From a virus, in the IMG/VR virus record IMGVR_UViG_3300027805_000063, positions 1-28,740 of that record: a stretch of 28,740 nt of DNA; one strand, given 5' to 3'. The notes under the pieces are model-generated. The model was not told where the DNA came from and searched no databases. It was given only the letters and a program-made list of their open reading frames with translations. Shown here in pieces: positions 1 to 8,327 of this stretch. How positions within the stretch are numbered: position 1 is the first letter of the stretch; every line of letters begins with the position of its first letter. The position numbers were made by a program, and so were the translations under genes.

Positions 1-2
1 TC

Positions 3-122
3 GGTCCAGAGATTGACGCGCTACGTCGTTTCCGCACAATCGGTTGGTACTACTTCGGAGGCTTTGCACGCCTTCGTGAAGCAGCGCTCTATCGCATTGA
101 GTCATCTGCAACAAACGGATAA
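3..122 (+). CDS. Major capsid protein, C-terminal end (partial)
   Basis: The gene is cut by the left edge; only about 39 codons of frame 3 remain before TAA at 120-122. The fragment contains the stretches ALRRFRTIGWYYFGG and RLREAALYRIESSATNG. Aromatic and Gly-rich segments followed by an RLREA-type strand are typical of the last part of HK97-fold major capsid proteins, the shell subunits of tailed phages. Position supports this: terminase and portal lie at the far end of the window and small head genes follow here, so this would be the capsid end of a permuted genome. The family is inferred from a short fragment; another head protein is possible. Confidence 0.6.
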   Translation, partial: GPEIDALRRFRTIGWYYFGGFARLREAALYRIESSATNG

Positions 123-143
123 TTCCGTCAGTGCAACGGCAGG

Positions 144-163
144 GGGAGGGGAAACTCTCCCTC
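144..163 (+). terminator. Short G/C stem-loop after the capsid gene
   Basis: GGGAG at 144-148 can pair with CTCCC at 157-161, or GAGGG at 146-150 with CCCTC at 159-163. It lies between the capsid stop and the next start. No T-run follows, so it may be an attenuator, an mRNA-stabilising end or a weak terminator that lowers read-through from the very abundant capsid message. Function is inferred. Confidence 0.3.
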
Positions 164-185
164 TGTCACTTATGAAAGGTTGGAT

Positions 186-512
186 ATGGCATACACACTA
201 ACAACTCCGTACCAGTGGCAAACCTGGGGCACAGGATATAACGAGTTCACTCCATACTCACGCCTTGCAGGACGTCGCTTTATCGGTGGAACTATTGATG
301 GTCCTATCGCGCCTAGTATGACAGATGTGGCACGTGGTCAAACAATTATTGTTAATGGAACTAATGTTACTTTGACACTGACTCCAAGCCAAGATGATTT
401 AGCAGCAGCAAGTTACTACTTCCTTGGTGGACACGAGTACGAGATCAGTGACTACCAAGCACAGGTTCTTATTGATGCTGGTCTAGGCGATTATGTGACA
501 CCAGTTGTATGA
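186..512 (+). CDS. Small head-region protein, unknown function
   Basis: This is a 108-residue protein directly after the capsid gene. ATG at 186 is preferred because AAAGG at 175-179 sits six bases upstream; an in-frame TTG at 180 would overlap that site. The sequence is rich in Thr, Gly and Tyr and looks beta-structured, with no Cys, no membrane segment and no enzymatic motif. Its place suggests a capsid decoration, cement or head-completion protein, but I do not recognise the family. It ends in an ATGA overlap with the next gene, so the two are probably translationally coupled. Confidence 0.75.
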   Translation: MAYTLTTPYQWQTWGTGYNEFTPYSRLAGRRFIGGTIDGPIAPSMTDVARGQTIIVNGTNVTLTLTPSQDDLAAASYYFLGGHEYEISDYQAQVLIDAGLGDYVTPVV

Positions 513-781
513 GTTTACATAGACGAACAACGCACCTTGAGTATGTCGAAGGCTGCTTCGGCTGCAAGATAGGCGAACTAGAGTTGAGTGTAGGTGCTGC
601 TAACCACAGAGGAATACCTACTGCTAAGCAACACGATAGGGAACTACAGTCCTATTATGATGCAACACGACAGGGTATAGAACCGCGTTCAACAAAGAGT
701 AAAGATATAGATGCAGCAGTCCAACTTTCCAATGAGGCTGGTAAAGCCTTTGACGGAATCTCAATGACCTTCAAAGACTAG
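509..781 (+). CDS. Conserved actinophage-type protein with CFGCK motif
   Basis: This 90-residue soluble protein begins in a 4-base ATGA overlap with the gene before it. Near the N-terminus it has EYVEGCFGCKIGELEL (about residues 11-26), a CxxC pair that could bind metal or form a disulfide. The middle (AKQHDRELQSYYDATRQG) looks helical and charged. I associate the CFGCK segment with short uncharacterised proteins in the head gene cluster of actinobacterial phages, but I cannot give a function. It sits in the structural operon and is likely made late. Confidence 0.75.
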   Translation: MSLHRRTTHLEYVEGCFGCKIGELELSVGAANHRGIPTAKQHDRELQSYYDATRQGIEPRSTKSKDIDAAVQLSNEAGKAFDGISMTFKD

Positions 782-789
782 GAGTAACA

Positions 790-918
790 ATGCCAAACGT
801 AAACGGAAAAGAATTCCCATACACAGCAAAAGGTATGGCAATGGCAAAGATGGAAGCCAAGAAGACTGGCAAGAAGATGATTAAGAAGCAGACTAAGAAG
901 ATGGGGAAGAAGAAGTAA
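790..918 (+). CDS. Tiny lysine-rich protein (42 aa)
   Basis: The gene encodes 42 residues. After MPNVNGKEFPYTAKG the sequence becomes almost entirely Lys, Met, Ala and Gly and ends KKMGKKK. GGAG at 781-784 is placed correctly for ATG 790. The stop TAA shares its last A with the next ATG (TAATG). The very basic tail suggests binding to packaged DNA or to an acidic capsid surface, but this is inference. Another gene near the terminase starts with the same four residues, MPNV. Confidence 0.7.
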   Translation: MPNVNGKEFPYTAKGMAMAKMEAKKTGKKMIKKQTKKMGKKK

Positions 919-1040
919 TGGAAAACTACGAAGAAGATATCACAAAGTACCCAACACCTGATAAGCAGTACGAAGGTGCAATGAAGTTTCAGTCTTACGA
1001 ATCAGTGCAAACTGGTGCGATGGGTAAGTCTGCTAAGTAA
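918..1040 (+). CDS. Tiny acidic/neutral protein (40 aa)
   Basis: The gene encodes 40 residues starting MENYEEDITKYPTPDKQYEG and ending GAMGKSAK. ATG 918 overlaps the preceding stop, indicating coupled translation. No motif is recognisable. The clear start, exact tiling with its neighbours and place in the head cluster support a real gene rather than chance. Function is unknown; a minor virion protein is the simplest guess. Confidence 0.6.
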   Translation: MENYEEDITKYPTPDKQYEGAMKFQSYESVQTGAMGKSAK

Positions 1041-1502
1041 ATGGCAAAGTCTCCAGCGTGTATCATATGCCTACGTTCAGATGTTAAGTTTGGGAAAGGT
1101 AGATCTGGCTGGTGTAATAAATGTTCTAAAAGTAAATGGGATAAAGACAACCCAGTAAAAGTTAGAGCACAAAGACTTTGGGCTAATGCCCATAAAAGAG
1201 CAAAGTATATGGGTTGGCAAGAACCAGATTTTGACTCGTTATGGATTTATGAAAAGATAGAAAAAGGTTACTGTGAAGTAACTGGAATACCTTTTGATTT
1301 AACCACACAAGTTTCAGATTCTCTTCACGCAAAGAACCCTTGGGTTCCTTCTATAGATAGAATAGATAGTTCAAAACCTTATATAAAAAACAATGTTCAA
1401 ATTGTAGTCTTTATGTACAATGTATGCAAAGCAGAATTTGCACATAAAGACGTAGTTACATTTTGTAAATCAGTTATGCAAAAGGAGTTAGAAATTGGCT
1501 AG
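1041..1502 (+). CDS. HNH-type (homing-like) endonuclease
   Basis: The 153-residue protein has an N-terminal zinc-finger-like arrangement, CIIC at residues 7-10 and CNKC at about 25-28. Its C-terminal half reads PSIDRIDSSKPYIKNNVQIV, the characteristic core of a family of free-standing phage HNH nucleases in which an Asp replaces the first His. Such enzymes cut DNA and often spread themselves. It starts directly after the previous stop, with no gap, and is clearly more AT-rich than its neighbours, both consistent with recent insertion. The ribosome-binding site and TTG start of the next gene lie inside its last codons. Homing activity is inferred. Confidence 0.85.
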   Translation: MAKSPACIICLRSDVKFGKGRSGWCNKCSKSKWDKDNPVKVRAQRLWANAHKRAKYMGWQEPDFDSLWIYEKIEKGYCEVTGIPFDLTTQVSDSLHAKNPWVPSIDRIDSSKPYIKNNVQIVVFMYNVCKAEFAHKDVVTFCKSVMQKELEIG

Positions 1503-1767
1503 TGCCTGGCAGAGAGCAGAGGGCAAGAACCCAAAGGGTGGCCTCAACGCAAAGGGTCGTGCCTCTGCCAAAGCGCAGGGGATGAACCTCAAGCCTCCAG
1601 TCAAGAAGGCTGAGGCTGCTAAGTCTCCCAAGGCAGCAGGACGACGCAAGTCTTTCTGTGGTCGTATGTGTGGGATGAAAGCAAAGAACACTTCTAGTAA
1701 GACTGCTAGAGATCCAAACTCAAGAATTAACAAGTCACTTCGTGCTTGGGATTGTAGTTGCAAATGA
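1495..1767 (+). CDS. DUF6321-like basic phage protein
   Basis: This 90-residue basic protein contains SAWQRAEGKNPKGGLNAKGR at the N-terminus, then RKSFCGRMCGMKAK and SSKTARDPNSRINKSLRAWDC. I recognise this as the small phage family usually labelled DUF6321, found near head genes; its function is unknown. The start is TTG at 1495, preceded by AAAGGAG at 1481-1487; it gives an N-terminus matching the family. It overlaps the HNH gene by eight bases. The many Lys and Arg residues suggest nucleic-acid or capsid binding (inference). Confidence 0.8.
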   Translation: MASAWQRAEGKNPKGGLNAKGRASAKAQGMNLKPPVKKAEAAKSPKAAGRRKSFCGRMCGMKAKNTSSKTARDPNSRINKSLRAWDCSCK

Positions 1768-1928
1768 AAAAGAAAGCAGCATTTTGGGATACAAAGAATC
1801 CTAAAGAGAAGTCAAAGAAATTAACGCCAGCACAAAAGGCAACAGCAAAGGCACGGGCTAAGGCAGCAGGACGACCTTATCCAAATCTAGTAGATAACGC
1901 AGCAGCGGCTCGCAAAAAGAAGAAGTGA
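1764..1928 (+). CDS. Lysine/alanine-rich small protein (54 aa)
   Basis: A 54-residue protein, MKKKAAFWDTKNPK at the start and AAAARKKKK at the end, with an Ala/Lys helix between. It starts in an ATGA overlap with the previous gene. The middle phrase ARAKAAGRPYPNLVDNAAAA resembles short phage proteins of unknown function near head genes. With the 42-residue product at 790-918 it forms a group of very basic mini-proteins in the head cluster, possible DNA- or capsid-binding virion components (inference). Confidence 0.7.
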   Translation: MKKKAAFWDTKNPKEKSKKLTPAQKATAKARAKAAGRPYPNLVDNAAAARKKKK

Positions 1929-1937
1929 GGTAGATAG

Positions 1938-2222
1938 GTGGCACTAGGAGTTTACGGTACAACTTTACTAGCAGAGATGAACAGACTTGCTAATGGTGGC
2001 ACCTATCGAACATCTGCAGAAATGGTAGATATGGCATTGGCTGCTCGCCAATGGGCTGTAGCACGTTCAGTATCAACAGAGTTAACAGACACAGTAGGAG
2101 TTCTAAATGCGATTGCGGGTACGACTAGCGATAATCGTCTTGACTTTAACGGCGTATGTAACCTCATCGCTGATACTTTTCAACTACCTGCAGCGCAGGC
2201 TCTCAGAGCGGTGTCATCTTGA
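1938..2222 (+). CDS. Unknown structural-operon protein (94 aa)
   Basis: Start is GTG at 1938. The protein is predicted largely helical: LLAEMNRLANGG, MVDMALAARQWAVARSV and a C-terminal [10 protein letters not shown] are amphipathic. It has no Cys pairs and no membrane segment. It resembles short neck or tail-accessory proteins in size and position but I do not recognise the family. The stop overlaps the TTG start of the next gene (TTGA), so the two are coupled. Confidence 0.7.
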   Translation: MALGVYGTTLLAEMNRLANGGTYRTSAEMVDMALAARQWAVARSVSTELTDTVGVLNAIAGTTSDNRLDFNGVCNLIADTFQLPAAQALRAVSS

Positions 2223-2559
2223 GTGCTAAATATAACTTGGTCTGTGACCAAGCAACTACATTTAATTTTCAGTTCCAGATCCTAAACGATCAAACTCCTT
2301 GGAGTCTTGGTGGTTACACAGGAACTATGACTGTTAGACCATTCGTTGGTGCTAATACTACAACAGTAGTTGCAACCACAGAAAATGGTCGTATGACTTT
2401 AGACCAAACAACTGGTCGAGTAACTGTAAGTTTTGATGCAACTACTACAGGTGCAATAGCAGCAGGTCGTTACTCATACGACCTAGTACTTACATCTGGT
2501 GTAACAGTTACCAGAATCCTAGAAGGCAAATTTATTGTGACAGGAGCGGTGACAACAAC

Positions 2560-2563
<4 letters not shown>
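2219..2563 (+). CDS. Beta-rich tail/fibre-associated protein
   Basis: This 114-residue protein is built from alternating beta strands: [36 protein letters not shown], a Thr-rich middle, and a last strand around [12 protein letters not shown]. This layout, with the ILEGKF(I/V)V ending, is common in small phage proteins beside fibre genes and resembles the N-terminal part of baseplate upper proteins. The TTG start overlaps the previous stop; its own TGA overlaps the GTG of the collagen-like gene. It probably attaches or supports the fibre made by the next gene (inference). Confidence 0.7.
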
Positions 2564-3459
<896 letters not shown>

Positions 3460-3468
3460 ACTTCTCGT

Positions 3469-4530
3469 ATGAGATTTCACGTTATCAGCCTGCCCCATAC
3501 ACAGACAACTAAAGATTACGTCAACTGCGCTTATACCGAAAAGGTCAGGCGCTTTTGTATGATGATGAAAGGGTTAGGCCATACGGTCTATCTCTATGCT
3601 AGTGAAGATAACGAAGCACCAGTAGATGAACTGATTACCTGCATTACTAAAGAGCAACAGCAAGAAGCATTAGCAGGTAAACACTTTACAGAGGCTGAGT
3701 TTAATAACTCGTTACCACACTGGCAGATCTTTAATGGCAAGGCAATAGCAGAACTAGGCAAGCGCCTAGAGAAGAAAGATTTTATCTGTCTTATCGGTGG
3801 AGCATCACAAGAACCAATCGCTAAGGCTTATCCAAACCATATCAGCGTAGAGTTTGGTGTGGGTTACGGTGGAGTATTTAGTAAGTTTAAGGTCTTTGAA
3901 TCATATGCTTGGATGCACAGCATCTATGCAATGTTTAAGAACCCAACGCTAGTAGATGGTAACTTCTATGATGCGGTTATTCCTGGTTACTTAGAACCAG
4001 AGATGTTTCCGCTGCAAGAGAAGAAAGAAGATTACTACCTCTACGTTGGACGTATGGTAGATCGCAAAGGTATAGGAATTGCCCAGCACGTATGCAAAGA
4101 GATGGGTTTGAAACTTATCCTTGCTGGTCCTGGCAAAGATCCTAAAGTCGAGTATGGCGAATGGGTAGGACCTGTCGGTCCTGAAGAGCGAGCAAAGTTA
4201 ATGGGTGGTGCAATTGCCCTATTTGCACCAACGCTATACATAGAACCTTTTGGTAACGTCGTTATCGAAGCACAAGCCTGTGGGACTCCAACGATTACCA
4301 CAGACTGGGGAGCATTTACAGAAACTAATCCACAAGGTGTTACTGGATACCGTTGCAGAAATGCAATGGAGTTTGCAGTAGCAACAGAGTGGGTAAAGAG
4401 TTTAGATCCAGTAGCAATACACAAGCGAGCAGTGTCCTTGTATTCCTTGGATGCTATAGCACCACAATATGAACAGTATTTTGCACGACTGCTAACTCTA
4501 TGGGGAGATGGCTGGTATGAGAGGAAATAA
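3469..4530 (+). CDS. GT-B glycosyltransferase, GT4-like
   Basis: This 353-residue protein has two Rossmann-like halves. The C-terminal donor-binding half carries YLYVGRMVDRKG (about residues 190-201), LKLILAGPG (214-222) and EPFGNVVIEAQACGTP (259-274). The last holds the E-x7-E motif (E259, E267) of retaining GT4-type enzymes, which transfer sugar from a nucleotide donor. The acceptor is not readable from sequence. Candidates are the Thr-rich collagen-like fibre encoded just upstream, another virion protein, or a host surface glycan. The end overlaps the next ATG (TAATG), so it is inside the virion operon and probably expressed late. Confidence 0.9.
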   Translation: MRFHVISLPHTQTTKDYVNCAYTEKVRRFCMMMKGLGHTVYLYASEDNEAPVDELITCITKEQQQEALAGKHFTEAEFNNSLPHWQIFNGKAIAELGKRLEKKDFICLIGGASQEPIAKAYPNHISVEFGVGYGGVFSKFKVFESYAWMHSIYAMFKNPTLVDGNFYDAVIPGYLEPEMFPLQEKKEDYYLYVGRMVDRKGIGIAQHVCKEMGLKLILAGPGKDPKVEYGEWVGPVGPEERAKLMGGAIALFAPTLYIEPFGNVVIEAQACGTPTITTDWGAFTETNPQGVTGYRCRNAMEFAVATEWVKSLDPVAIHKRAVSLYSLDAIAPQYEQYFARLLTLWGDGWYERK

Positions 4531-5432
4531 TGCCAACACTGAACGAACTGGTAGACGAGGTAAAGGCTAACCTACAAGGTTACGCACTTCGTCAAGACCG
4601 CATTACCTATGTTGCTAACCCTTCAGGGTTGACCACAACATCTACTGAGATCGTTGTAGGTAGCCAGAATAACCTTGCTAAAGGTGTCATTGAAATTGAT
4701 GACGAACTTATCTGGATTGATTCATTTGATAAGGCAGCCAATCTTCTCAACGTAATCCCAGGCTTTGGTCGTGGATACCAGGGAACTACAGCATCACCTC
4801 ACGCACAGTATGCGCCAGTAACTCTATCTCCAACCTTCCCACGTAGTTCTATCAAGAAGGCTATCAACGATACGATCAACAGTTTCTATCCGAAGTTGTG
4901 GATTATTAACTCTTATACATTTACCTTTAACGCATCTCAGGTTACATACCCATTGCCTGATGACTGCGAAGGTGTTCTATTTATCTCTTGGCAGACAACA
5001 GGTTCTAGCCAGGAATGGCTACCAGTAAATCGCTGGCGCTTAGATGGTATGGCAAACGCTGCTACCTTTAATACAAACAATACAATCAATATCTATGAGA
5101 ACGTACAACCTGGTCGTACTATTCAGGTTTGGTACACAGCCACACCAAACACTCTTGATGCCAACACAGATGATTTTGCTGACGTGTCTGGTCTACCAGA
5201 TTCTTGTAAGGATGTTGTGGTACTGGGAGCCGCATACAAATTACTGTCTTACCTTGACGCTGGACGAATCAATCTCTCTAGTGCTGAAGCGGATCTAAAC
5301 GATTCCAAGTTGCCATCATCTGCAGGTGCTGCTGCATCTCGTTACATCTTTGCTCTATATCAGCAACGACTCAACGAAGAAGCACTCAAGTTAGCAGACA
5401 AGTATCCAATCCGTATTCACTACACCCGATAA
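4530..5432 (+). CDS. Connector / tail adaptor-like structural protein
   Basis: The 300-residue protein starts in overlap with the glycosyltransferase stop. The N-terminal third has a beta module (EIVVGSQNNLAKGVIEIDDE, GFGRGYQGTTASPH) also common in phage appendage proteins. The centre (SSIKKAINDTINSFYPKLW, then YPLPDDCEGVLFISWQ) and the helical C-terminus (SRYIFALYQQRLNEEALKLA) recall head-tail adaptor or T7 gp11-like proteins, which form a ring below the portal. Homology cannot be proved by eye. In a tail without a tape measure, an adaptor role would fit. Confidence 0.65.
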   Translation: MPTLNELVDEVKANLQGYALRQDRITYVANPSGLTTTSTEIVVGSQNNLAKGVIEIDDELIWIDSFDKAANLLNVIPGFGRGYQGTTASPHAQYAPVTLSPTFPRSSIKKAINDTINSFYPKLWIINSYTFTFNASQVTYPLPDDCEGVLFISWQTTGSSQEWLPVNRWRLDGMANAATFNTNNTINIYENVQPGRTIQVWYTATPNTLDANTDDFADVSGLPDSCKDVVVLGAAYKLLSYLDAGRINLSSAEADLNDSKLPSSAGAAASRYIFALYQQRLNEEALKLADKYPIRIHYTR

Positions 5433-5445
5433 GTAAGGAAAGATA

Positions 5446-5823
5446 ATGACACGCGAATTCTCCAGTATCTCTGTTGAGACAGCACTTGCCACTGGTATCT
5501 CAAACAGTGCAACAAGTATGACTGTTAACTCTGGTACAGGTTCTGCCTTACTAGGCGGGGTAACTCTTGCTGCAGGTAACGTAGACACCTTTGGTGTAGC
5601 ACTAGATGTTGACACCCAGAATGAAGAGATCATCTATATCACAGCAATTTCTGGCGATACATTTACTATCGTCAGAGGTCAGGCTGGTACATCTGCTATA
5701 GCACATACAGCAGGTGCATCGGTAAAGCACGTACTCAACTCAGCAGACCTCAATGCCTTTGAAGCAGGACTAGATAGCGGTTCAGGTGGAACCGTTAGCA
5801 GTTTGCTTCTAATGGGCGGATAA
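5446..5823 (+). CDS. Fibre/decoration-type structural protein
   Basis: This 125-residue protein has a good AAGGAA site before ATG 5446. It contains TSMTVNSGTGSALL, then EEIIYITAISGDTFTIVRGQ and GTSAIAHTAGASVKH, a beta module repeated in many phage tail and fibre proteins; a related module (IDDELIWID, then RGYQGTTASPHA) is in the previous gene. The C-terminus, VSSLLLMGG, resembles the hydrophobic Gly-Gly end of the collagen-like protein (ALFLGGM), perhaps a shared assembly tail. The exact virion location is unknown. Confidence 0.7.
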   Translation: MTREFSSISVETALATGISNSATSMTVNSGTGSALLGGVTLAAGNVDTFGVALDVDTQNEEIIYITAISGDTFTIVRGQAGTSAIAHTAGASVKHVLNSADLNAFEAGLDSGSGGTVSSLLLMGG

Positions 5824-5853
5824 CCAAAACACTACAGTAAAGGAAAAAAATAA

Positions 5854-6183
5854 ATGCCAACAAATTACAAGGTGTTAGGGCAATCTAACCCAGCGGCAAC
5901 AACTGCAACAACGCTCTACACCGTACCAGCAGCAACACAAGCAATCGTATCTACACTGACAGTAACCAACCAGACAGCAACTGCTGGCACATACCGCATC
6001 GCGGTCCGTGTGGCAGGTGCAGCCTTGGCTGCTGCCCAGTACTTGGCCTATGACGTATCTCTACCTGGTAACGCTACAGACACCCTGACTCTAGGTGTGA
6101 CTCTGGGAGCAACAGATGTGATCACAGTCTATGCCTCAGCAGCAACATTCTCATTCAATGCTTTCGGAAGCGAGTTATCATAA
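5854..6183 (+). CDS. Beta-sandwich virion protein (YKVLGQ family)
   Basis: The 109-residue protein starts MPTNYKVLGQSNPAATTATT, continues LYTVPAATQAIVSTLTVTNQ and finishes TFSFNAFGSELS. This strand pattern and the YKVLGQ/FNAFGSE ends are familiar from small phage proteins next to fibre genes, believed to be structural. Start ATG 5854 is preceded by AAAGGAAA. The next gene begins immediately after the stop. It probably decorates the capsid or a fibre (inference). Confidence 0.75.
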   Translation: MPTNYKVLGQSNPAATTATTLYTVPAATQAIVSTLTVTNQTATAGTYRIAVRVAGAALAAAQYLAYDVSLPGNATDTLTLGVTLGATDVITVYASAATFSFNAFGSELS

Positions 6184-6774
6184 ATGACAGTTGGACGCAT
6201 ACCTGTAATTGAAGGTGGTATCCAGCCGACCATCTTTGATGCTAAGGCAGACTTACTGACGGCTACTGCCAACGATACTCCAGCAAGACTGGCAGTTGGC
6301 ACCAATGGGCAGGTTCTTACTGCTGACTCAACAGCAAGCACTGGGTTAAAGTGGGCTGCTGCAGGCGGCAAGGTTTTACAGGTTGTTGGCTCAAGCACTG
6401 TGACTTTTGTTGCTAATTCAACTACGACACTTGCAGATAGTGGATTAAGTGCAAGCATTACACCAAGCAGTGCATCTTCAAAAATTGTCGTTTTAATAAA
6501 TCAAGCGTGTTTCAAATCTAATGGAAATGCTAACAATGGTATAAAAATTGATGTGCAACGAAATGGAACATCAATTGCTGGGTATGAATATTTAGGTTTC
6601 ACTGGAACTGCTATTGAACTTTACACTATGTATGCACTTTCTTATCTTGATAGTCCTGCTACAACTTCTGCAATTACTTACAAAACTCAATTTGCAAATT
6701 ATAATGCTTCGGCTGAAGTAAGAGTTAATGGTGGTGGCAGGTCGTCAATCGTACTTATGGAAATTGGTGCATAA
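6184..6774 (+). CDS. Tail fibre protein 1
   Basis: The 196-residue protein has two parts. Residues about 18-61 (FDAKADLLTATANDTPARLA, then STASTGLKWAA) form a connector module widespread in phage fibres. After about residue 70 comes a beta-rich domain ending IVLMEIGA, the typical tip of receptor-binding or appendage proteins. From about base 6400 the DNA becomes noticeably AT-richer, so the tip domain looks exchanged relative to the conserved base module. There is no separate ribosome-binding site; it follows the previous stop directly and is likely coupled. Confidence 0.8.
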   Translation: MTVGRIPVIEGGIQPTIFDAKADLLTATANDTPARLAVGTNGQVLTADSTASTGLKWAAAGGKVLQVVGSSTVTFVANSTTTLADSGLSASITPSSASSKIVVLINQACFKSNGNANNGIKIDVQRNGTSIAGYEYLGFTGTAIELYTMYALSYLDSPATTSAITYKTQFANYNASAEVRVNGGGRSSIVLMEIGA

Positions 6775-7019
6775 TGGAATATAACAAAATTACTAATGGA
6801 TTAAAACAACTTGGTTTTGATACTGGTTGGGTTGTAACAGGCGATGAAATAACGCTTTGGGAAAACCCGCAACCACAACCAACCGTGGAGGAAATAAATG
6901 AAGCGGCTCAGTTATGGGACCAAAGTTTAATTGCAGCCAAAGAAGCAGCACAGGCTAAACTTGTTGCGCTTGGTTTAACAGCAGATGACTTAAAGGCACT
7001 TGGATTGGGGAATAACTAA
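6774..7019 (+). CDS. Small fibre-associated protein, possible assembly chaperone
   Basis: The 81-residue acidic protein overlaps the stop of fibre 1 and the start of fibre 2. An N-terminal segment (YNKITNGLKQLGFDTGWVV) is followed by a Pro-Gln stretch and a helix-rich end, AQAKLVALGLTADDLKALGL. Short proteins with this C-terminal helix commonly accompany fibre genes and may help fold or join the fibre. Position between two fibres is the main support for a chaperone role; no Tfa or gp38 motif is visible. Confidence 0.6.
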   Translation: MEYNKITNGLKQLGFDTGWVVTGDEITLWENPQPQPTVEEINEAAQLWDQSLIAAKEAAQAKLVALGLTADDLKALGLGNN

Positions 7020-8164
7020 TGGCTACAGGTAGAGTTCCAACAACGGCTAACTCGCCGTTAACAGCAAAGGGTGACCTATTCGGTTACTCCACAGCACCTG
7101 CAAGATTGGCTGTGGGAAACGATGGGGAGCAAATTGTAGCAGATAGTTCCGCTACCACGGGCTTGCGTTATCAAGGTTCAATGGCTGCTGGCAAGAACGC
7201 AATTATTAACGGCGGTATGGATATTTGGCAGCGTGGTACTAGCATTTCAGCAGTTGGTTCAACTTCAAACTATACGGCTGATAGATGGTTGGGTTACAAT
7301 TCTAGTTCTGCTTTTACCATAAGCCGACAAGCCACAGGTGATACAACTAACCTACCTAACATTCAGTATTGTGGTCGTATCCAAAGAAATAGTGGTGCAA
7401 CCGCTACTACTTATATGTACCTTAGCCAATCTTTTGAAACCGTTAACTCAATTCCTTTTGCTGGTAAGACAGTTACTTATTCTTTCTATGCTCGCAAAGG
7501 CACAGACTTTTCAGATGGAACATCTGTATTGAGAATAGGAGTTAATAGCGGAACTGGAACTGACCAAAATTGGTTAGTATCATACACAGGAGATGCAGCA
7601 GTTATTGCTGGAACAACTCTTACTCTGACTACTACTTGGCAAAGATTTACATATACTGGAACAGTTGCCACAACAGCAAAAGAATTAACAGTATGGTTTG
7701 AACATCGCGCTTCTGGTACTGCTGGGGCTAATGATTACTATGAAATCACAGGTTTACAGTTAGAACTTGGTTCGGTTGCTACTGCGTTTGCCCGTAATTC
7801 TGGAACAATCCAAGGAGAACTTGCCGCCTGTATGAGATATTACCAAAAGTCATACAATCAATCAGTAACACCAGCAACAGTCACCGAAGTAGGTTCTGTC
7901 TCTATGTTTACTCAGGCAACAGTATCCTATAATTTTCTGCCAAGCGTAAGTTTTGGTGTTCGTATGCGAGCAACACCAACGATTACTGTTTATAGCACTG
8001 CAACGGGAACAAGTGCAAAAATTGCTAATATTGGTGGTGTGGTTGATGTCAACGCCACCGTTGTCAATATCGGAGAAGCAGGATTTACAGCAATTGTTAA
8101 TAATGTTTCTATTGCAGGTGGCAATGAGTTAAGGTGCCAATGGAGAGCGGAGATTGAACTATGA
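7019..8164 (+). CDS. Tail fibre protein 2 (receptor-binding candidate)
   Basis: This 381-residue protein opens with the same class of connector module as fibre 1 (LTAKGDLFGYSTAPARLAVG, TTGLRYQG), followed by NAIINGGMDIWQRGTS and YTADRWLGY, a conserved signature of a jelly-roll fibre domain. The middle is rich in Thr, Ser and Gly beta strands, with LQLELGSVATAFARN marking the end of the carbohydrate-binding-like domain. The last ~110 residues form a separate tip. It is the best candidate for host recognition. It starts and ends in overlaps with neighbouring genes, and the DNA is AT-rich. Confidence 0.85.
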   Translation: MATGRVPTTANSPLTAKGDLFGYSTAPARLAVGNDGEQIVADSSATTGLRYQGSMAAGKNAIINGGMDIWQRGTSISAVGSTSNYTADRWLGYNSSSAFTISRQATGDTTNLPNIQYCGRIQRNSGATATTYMYLSQSFETVNSIPFAGKTVTYSFYARKGTDFSDGTSVLRIGVNSGTGTDQNWLVSYTGDAAVIAGTTLTLTTTWQRFTYTGTVATTAKELTVWFEHRASGTAGANDYYEITGLQLELGSVATAFARNSGTIQGELAACMRYYQKSYNQSVTPATVTEVGSVSMFTQATVSYNFLPSVSFGVRMRATPTITVYSTATGTSAKIANIGGVVDVNATVVNIGEAGFTAIVNNVSIAGGNELRCQWRAEIEL

Positions 8165-8316
8165 GAAATTATTACAAAATTGAATCTATAAGTGGCGAAA
8201 TCTTAGTTATGGAAAAAGATGGAGTTACTTCTATTGTTCCGCAAGATGAAGCAAATCCAGATTATCAACTGTATCTAAATCCAGAAGCGGAACAATCCAC
8301 ACCGAACCTGTCGTAG
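8161..8316 (+). CDS. Small protein downstream of tail fibre (51 aa)
   Basis: The gene starts in an ATGA overlap with fibre 2 and ends at TAG 8314-8316. Its 51 residues include MRNYYKIESISGEILVMEKD and PQDEANPDYQLYLNP. The second motif, a short acidic run before NPDYxxYL, is common in small proteins at the end of phage fibre operons. Composition is AT-rich like the fibres, so it probably travels with that cassette. Function is unknown; it may be an accessory of the fibre. Confidence 0.6.
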   Translation: MRNYYKIESISGEILVMEKDGVTSIVPQDEANPDYQLYLNPEAEQSTPNLS

Positions 8317-8327
8317 TGTGCTAGGCT

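Noticed and set aside
13-201. A 62-codon frame at the left edge
   Set aside because: It is a different frame from the capsid C-terminus and gives a Ser/Thr-rich sequence without a ribosome-binding site.
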